A stretch of DNA of 64,000 nucleotides from Casuarina equisetifolia (Eukaryota > Streptophyta > Magnoliopsida > Fagales > Casuarinaceae). The position numbers and the translations under genes were made by a program. Where the stretch lies: contig CM052359.1 in the NCBI GenBank assembly GCA_028551475.1, positions 1,942,001-2,006,000 on the forward strand. The letters are read 5' to 3'. The notes under the pieces are model-generated. The model searched no databases and was not told the DNA's origin. It saw only the letters and a program-made list of their open reading frames with translations. Shown here in pieces: positions 61,762 through 64,000 of the stretch. Numbering within the stretch: position 1 is the first letter of the stretch; each line of letters begins with the position of its first letter.

Positions 61762-61775
61762 GGCTCGTGATACCA
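61762..61775 (-). other. Primer-binding site of the copia element
   Basis: TGGTATCACGAGCC begins right after the LTR end and resembles the complement of the initiator tRNA-Met 3' end. Confidence 0.8.
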
Positions 61776-62025
61776 TGTCACAAAGAGAGAAAAAAGGCAT
61801 AGATTTGTGGGAAAGGCTTGTATTGTTTTCACTTGTGTAAAACTGTACATATGAAGGTCCTTATATAATGTAAGGAGCAAACCAAAAAGGAAACAATATA
61901 CAAATACAAGGAAGAAAATAATCTCCTATATACAATAATAGTTTCCTAAAGAGATAAAATTATAAGGAAAAATAACGTAGTAATTCTAGGAAATAATTCC
62001 CAAATATGCTAACGTATCTCCAACA
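61776..62025 (-). repeat. 5' LTR of the copia element
   Basis: 250 bp, TGTTGGAGATACG at 62025 to TTTGTGACA at 61776, with a TATATAAGG core in the middle. The outer end directly abuts coding sequence of LRR copy 2. It shares terminal sequence with the solo LTR at 45247-45529. Confidence 0.85.
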
Positions 62026-63145
62026 GTAGAGTCACCGAGTTGAGCCTGCCTCACCTTCAACTTGGTGGCCGAGTCAGTGATCGACTCGGCGAGCTTGGGA
62101 TGTTACGGAAGCTGAGCCTCCGGTCTAACTTCTTTAACGGCACTGTGCCTCAATCCCTTTGCAAGTGCACGCTCCTGCGTGATGTTTTCCTACAGAACAA
62201 CTCCCTCTCCGGCAACCTCCCCTCGGAGATTGGGAACCTGACAGGCCTCCGAAGTCTGAACCTCGCACAGAATCGCCTCTCTGGCAATATCTCAAGCGAG
62301 CTACCTCCGAGCCTCAGGTACTTGGATTTCTCGTTGAACTCCTTCTCCGGCGAGATTTTGAGGAGTGTGGCGAAACTGAGTCAGCTCCAGTTCATCAACC
62401 TCTCGTACAATCATTTCACTGGGCAGATTCCGGCGAGCTTTGGGGAGCTGCAAGAGCTCCAGTACCTCTCGCTGGACTACAACCTCTTGGAAGGACCAAT
62501 TCCCTCGGCCATCGCCAACTGCTTGTCTCTCATGCATGTCAGCGCAGATGGCAATTCTCTCAGCGGCGTGATCCCGATGGCACTTTGGACTCTGCCGAAT
62601 CTTCAAGTGCTGAAGCTCTCACACAACAATCTCTCCGGCTTAATTCGGACTTTGCGCCATCGCTTCGGATTGTTCATCTAGGGTTTAATGCGCTCACGTA
62701 TATAGTCAACCCCAACACAACATCTTGTTTCAGTGTGCTTGAGGTTCTGGATCTTCAACACAATCAGATACGCGGTCTATTTCCCTCGATGATAACACGA
62801 ATATTCACGTTAAAAATGGTGGATCTTTCCAGTAACTTGTTCTATGGCGTAATCCCGGCGGAGATTGGAAACCTCCCGGTATTGAAAGTGATGCACTTAG
62901 CGAATAACTCATTCGTTGACGAGGGAGACTTTTCTGGTGATCCGTTGGAAAGCCCGTTATATGTTTTTCTACTTGTTTGTTCGATCTTGGGCACCCCTTT
63001 ACTGCTATTGTGTATCGTGGCTGCGACACTTGGGCTTTTACAGTCTGTAATAACATGCTTGGGAAAGGGGAAACAAATTGCGGAATCAAACTTGCGAGAG
63101 AAGAAGATTGTACCAACAGCTTGGGGTGGCGGACAGCCCGTGTAG
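62026..63145 (+). pseudogene. Short LRR receptor-like gene, copy 2, 5'-truncated and frameshifted
   Basis: Coding begins in mid-frame at AGAGTCACCGAG (RVTEL, about codon 75 of the relatives) directly beside the copia LTR. LRRs run in one frame to about 62640 (HNNLSG). A deletion relative to copy 1, removing the SVPGSMLC region, then shifts frame. The continuation (PSLRIVHLGFNAL, VLDLQHNQI) is open in the next frame to TAG at 63145. Unlike copy 1 it keeps the LRRs after SNFFNGTVPQ. After LANNSF the tail has a clear membrane helix (about 30 residues, YVFLLVCSILGTPLLLLC) and a short basic end (REKKIV). No kinase domain. Confidence 0.8.
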
Positions 63146-64000
63146 CTCGCAAGCGGACACACACTCCACTGTCTCCCTAGGTTTCCGCCGTGTACTGTCG
63201 TCACCGGTAGAAGTGCAGGTCCTTGTATAGAATGTACACGAATTTATCAGCTGTTAATTAGTTTGATTGAGTCAGAATTGCGCAAATTATTGTGCAAAAG
63301 ACAATTACAAACTTCACATTTTACACTTTTCTTTCTTTGTATTATTTGTTGGAGTTTGATATGCGTGTCCTGCATTATCAACAATTTGTTTGTTGTATGA
63401 TAGTGTTTTTTTTTTTTTCTACTTTAATATGGTAGGAGAGCCTAACTTTCAAGTATAAAATTTTTTTACTCATAAATATGAATGATAAAGTGTTTCTGCA
63501 TATTTAAGGTGATGTGTATGTTTCAAATTATTAGAATATTAACATGTTGTATTCTTTATATATAAAAATATTATCTTCCTAAACAAATCAATTTTAAGGG
63601 AAAAAATGAACCTTTCAATATTTTTCACTTTCAATTTGATATAGGAGCTATTAAACTCAATTGCCAAAGCTCAAAGTTCTTCTCCTTCTTGTTAACTAAA
63701 GTAGTCATGTTAAGAAGCCTTTGTTCAGTTAAAATCAAAGCTGCTTGGGACCAAAGAGGTTACTGGCTCGAGACATCACAGTCCCCACCCTTTTGCCTAT
63801 CCAAAAGGACTAAAAGCAACTACCTTATCAAAATTCCATCATAGAAATTCAAGCCCTCTCACCAAATATCAAACCTTCCAGCTTTAGCCAACACTCAAGA
63901 TCAAATCTTGACCTTTCTTTTATCAAGATCAAACTTTCTCATCCTAAATGAAACCTAGGCCTTCCCAAATTTCATTACAGAAACTCAAGTCTTGATCTTT
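63146..64000. other. 3' flank of copy 2 and intergenic DNA
   Basis: To about 63340 it matches the flank of copy 1. Beyond that there is AT-rich DNA with no recognisable gene to the window end. Confidence 0.4.

Larger units (their letters stand above)
58940..62025 (-). mobile_element. Defective Ty1-copia retrotransposon
   Basis: Read on the minus strand: 5' LTR (62025-61776), primer-binding site, a gag-like start at 61705 (MSSPVDPDAP), then integrase ([38 protein letters not shown]), reverse transcriptase ([30 protein letters not shown]) and RNase H (CDNDAALKLAANP, ERTKHIEVDCHF, ADIFT near 58950). Nearly all of gag and protease are missing. Frames are broken at a poly-A run near 61345, by TGA before KSLYGLKQA near 60013, and at other points. 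After ADIFT the similarity ends; no 3' LTR is present. Integrase-before-RT order makes it copia. Non-autonomous and dead. Confidence 0.93.

Noticed and set aside
1-64000. CRISPR arrays, rRNA or tRNA genes
   Set aside because: No regularly spaced repeats, rRNA core sequences or complete tRNA boxes A and B were seen; the tRNA-like matches found are retrotransposon primer-binding sites.

Overview
This window is nuclear DNA of a flowering plant. The evidence is spliced genes with plant-type introns, a NAC transcription factor, a large leucine-rich-repeat receptor kinase of the At4g36180 type, a vacuolar H+-ATPase proteolipid gene, plant retrotransposons (Ty1-copia, solo LTR, TRIM) and AT-rich intergenic DNA. 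The sequence does not fix the species. All coordinates were worked out by eye, so splice sites may be off by a few bases.

Layout. 175-9141 (minus): a RAD54 recombination ATPase gene. 21 exons can be followed, but it carries a one-base insertion, an in-frame stop and no recognisable first exon. 11766-12943 (plus): fragments of a myosin XI motor with retained introns, a frameshift and stops. 13860-14026 (plus): a lone last exon of histone H3.3. 14027-19741: no gene recognised, one weak RNase H-like remnant. 19742-21724 (minus): a three-exon NAC gene of the VND4/VND5 (xylem vessel) type with a GC-AG intron. 21725-32010: long intergenic stretch. 32350-33773 (plus): intact V-ATPase subunit c gene, with a tandemly duplicated upstream block carrying TGGGCC elements. 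35970-39407 (minus): intact 1145-residue LRR receptor kinase with kinase-dead-like features.

42.1-55 kb is an accessory block. It holds a diverged tandem family of short two-helix membrane proteins on the minus strand (copies A to E plus one truncated copy). The copies are embedded in repeated intergenic units and interrupted by a solo LTR (in codon 3 of copy B) and by a complete 352-bp TRIM. A second copy of the TRIM's surrounding sequence lacks the element, giving an internal empty site. I do not recognise this protein family; it is the best candidate here for something undescribed.

56.9-63.2 kb holds two truncated relatives of the 36-39 kb receptor kinase. Copy 1 is an open 335-residue receptor-like protein with a C-terminal membrane segment. 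Copy 2 has lost its start and is frameshifted. A damaged copia element separates them; its 5' LTR abuts the coding sequence of copy 2.

The intact housekeeping or developmental genes (V-ATPase c, NAC, receptor kinase) occupy the middle. Both ends are dominated by decayed, duplicated or transposon-interrupted genes.
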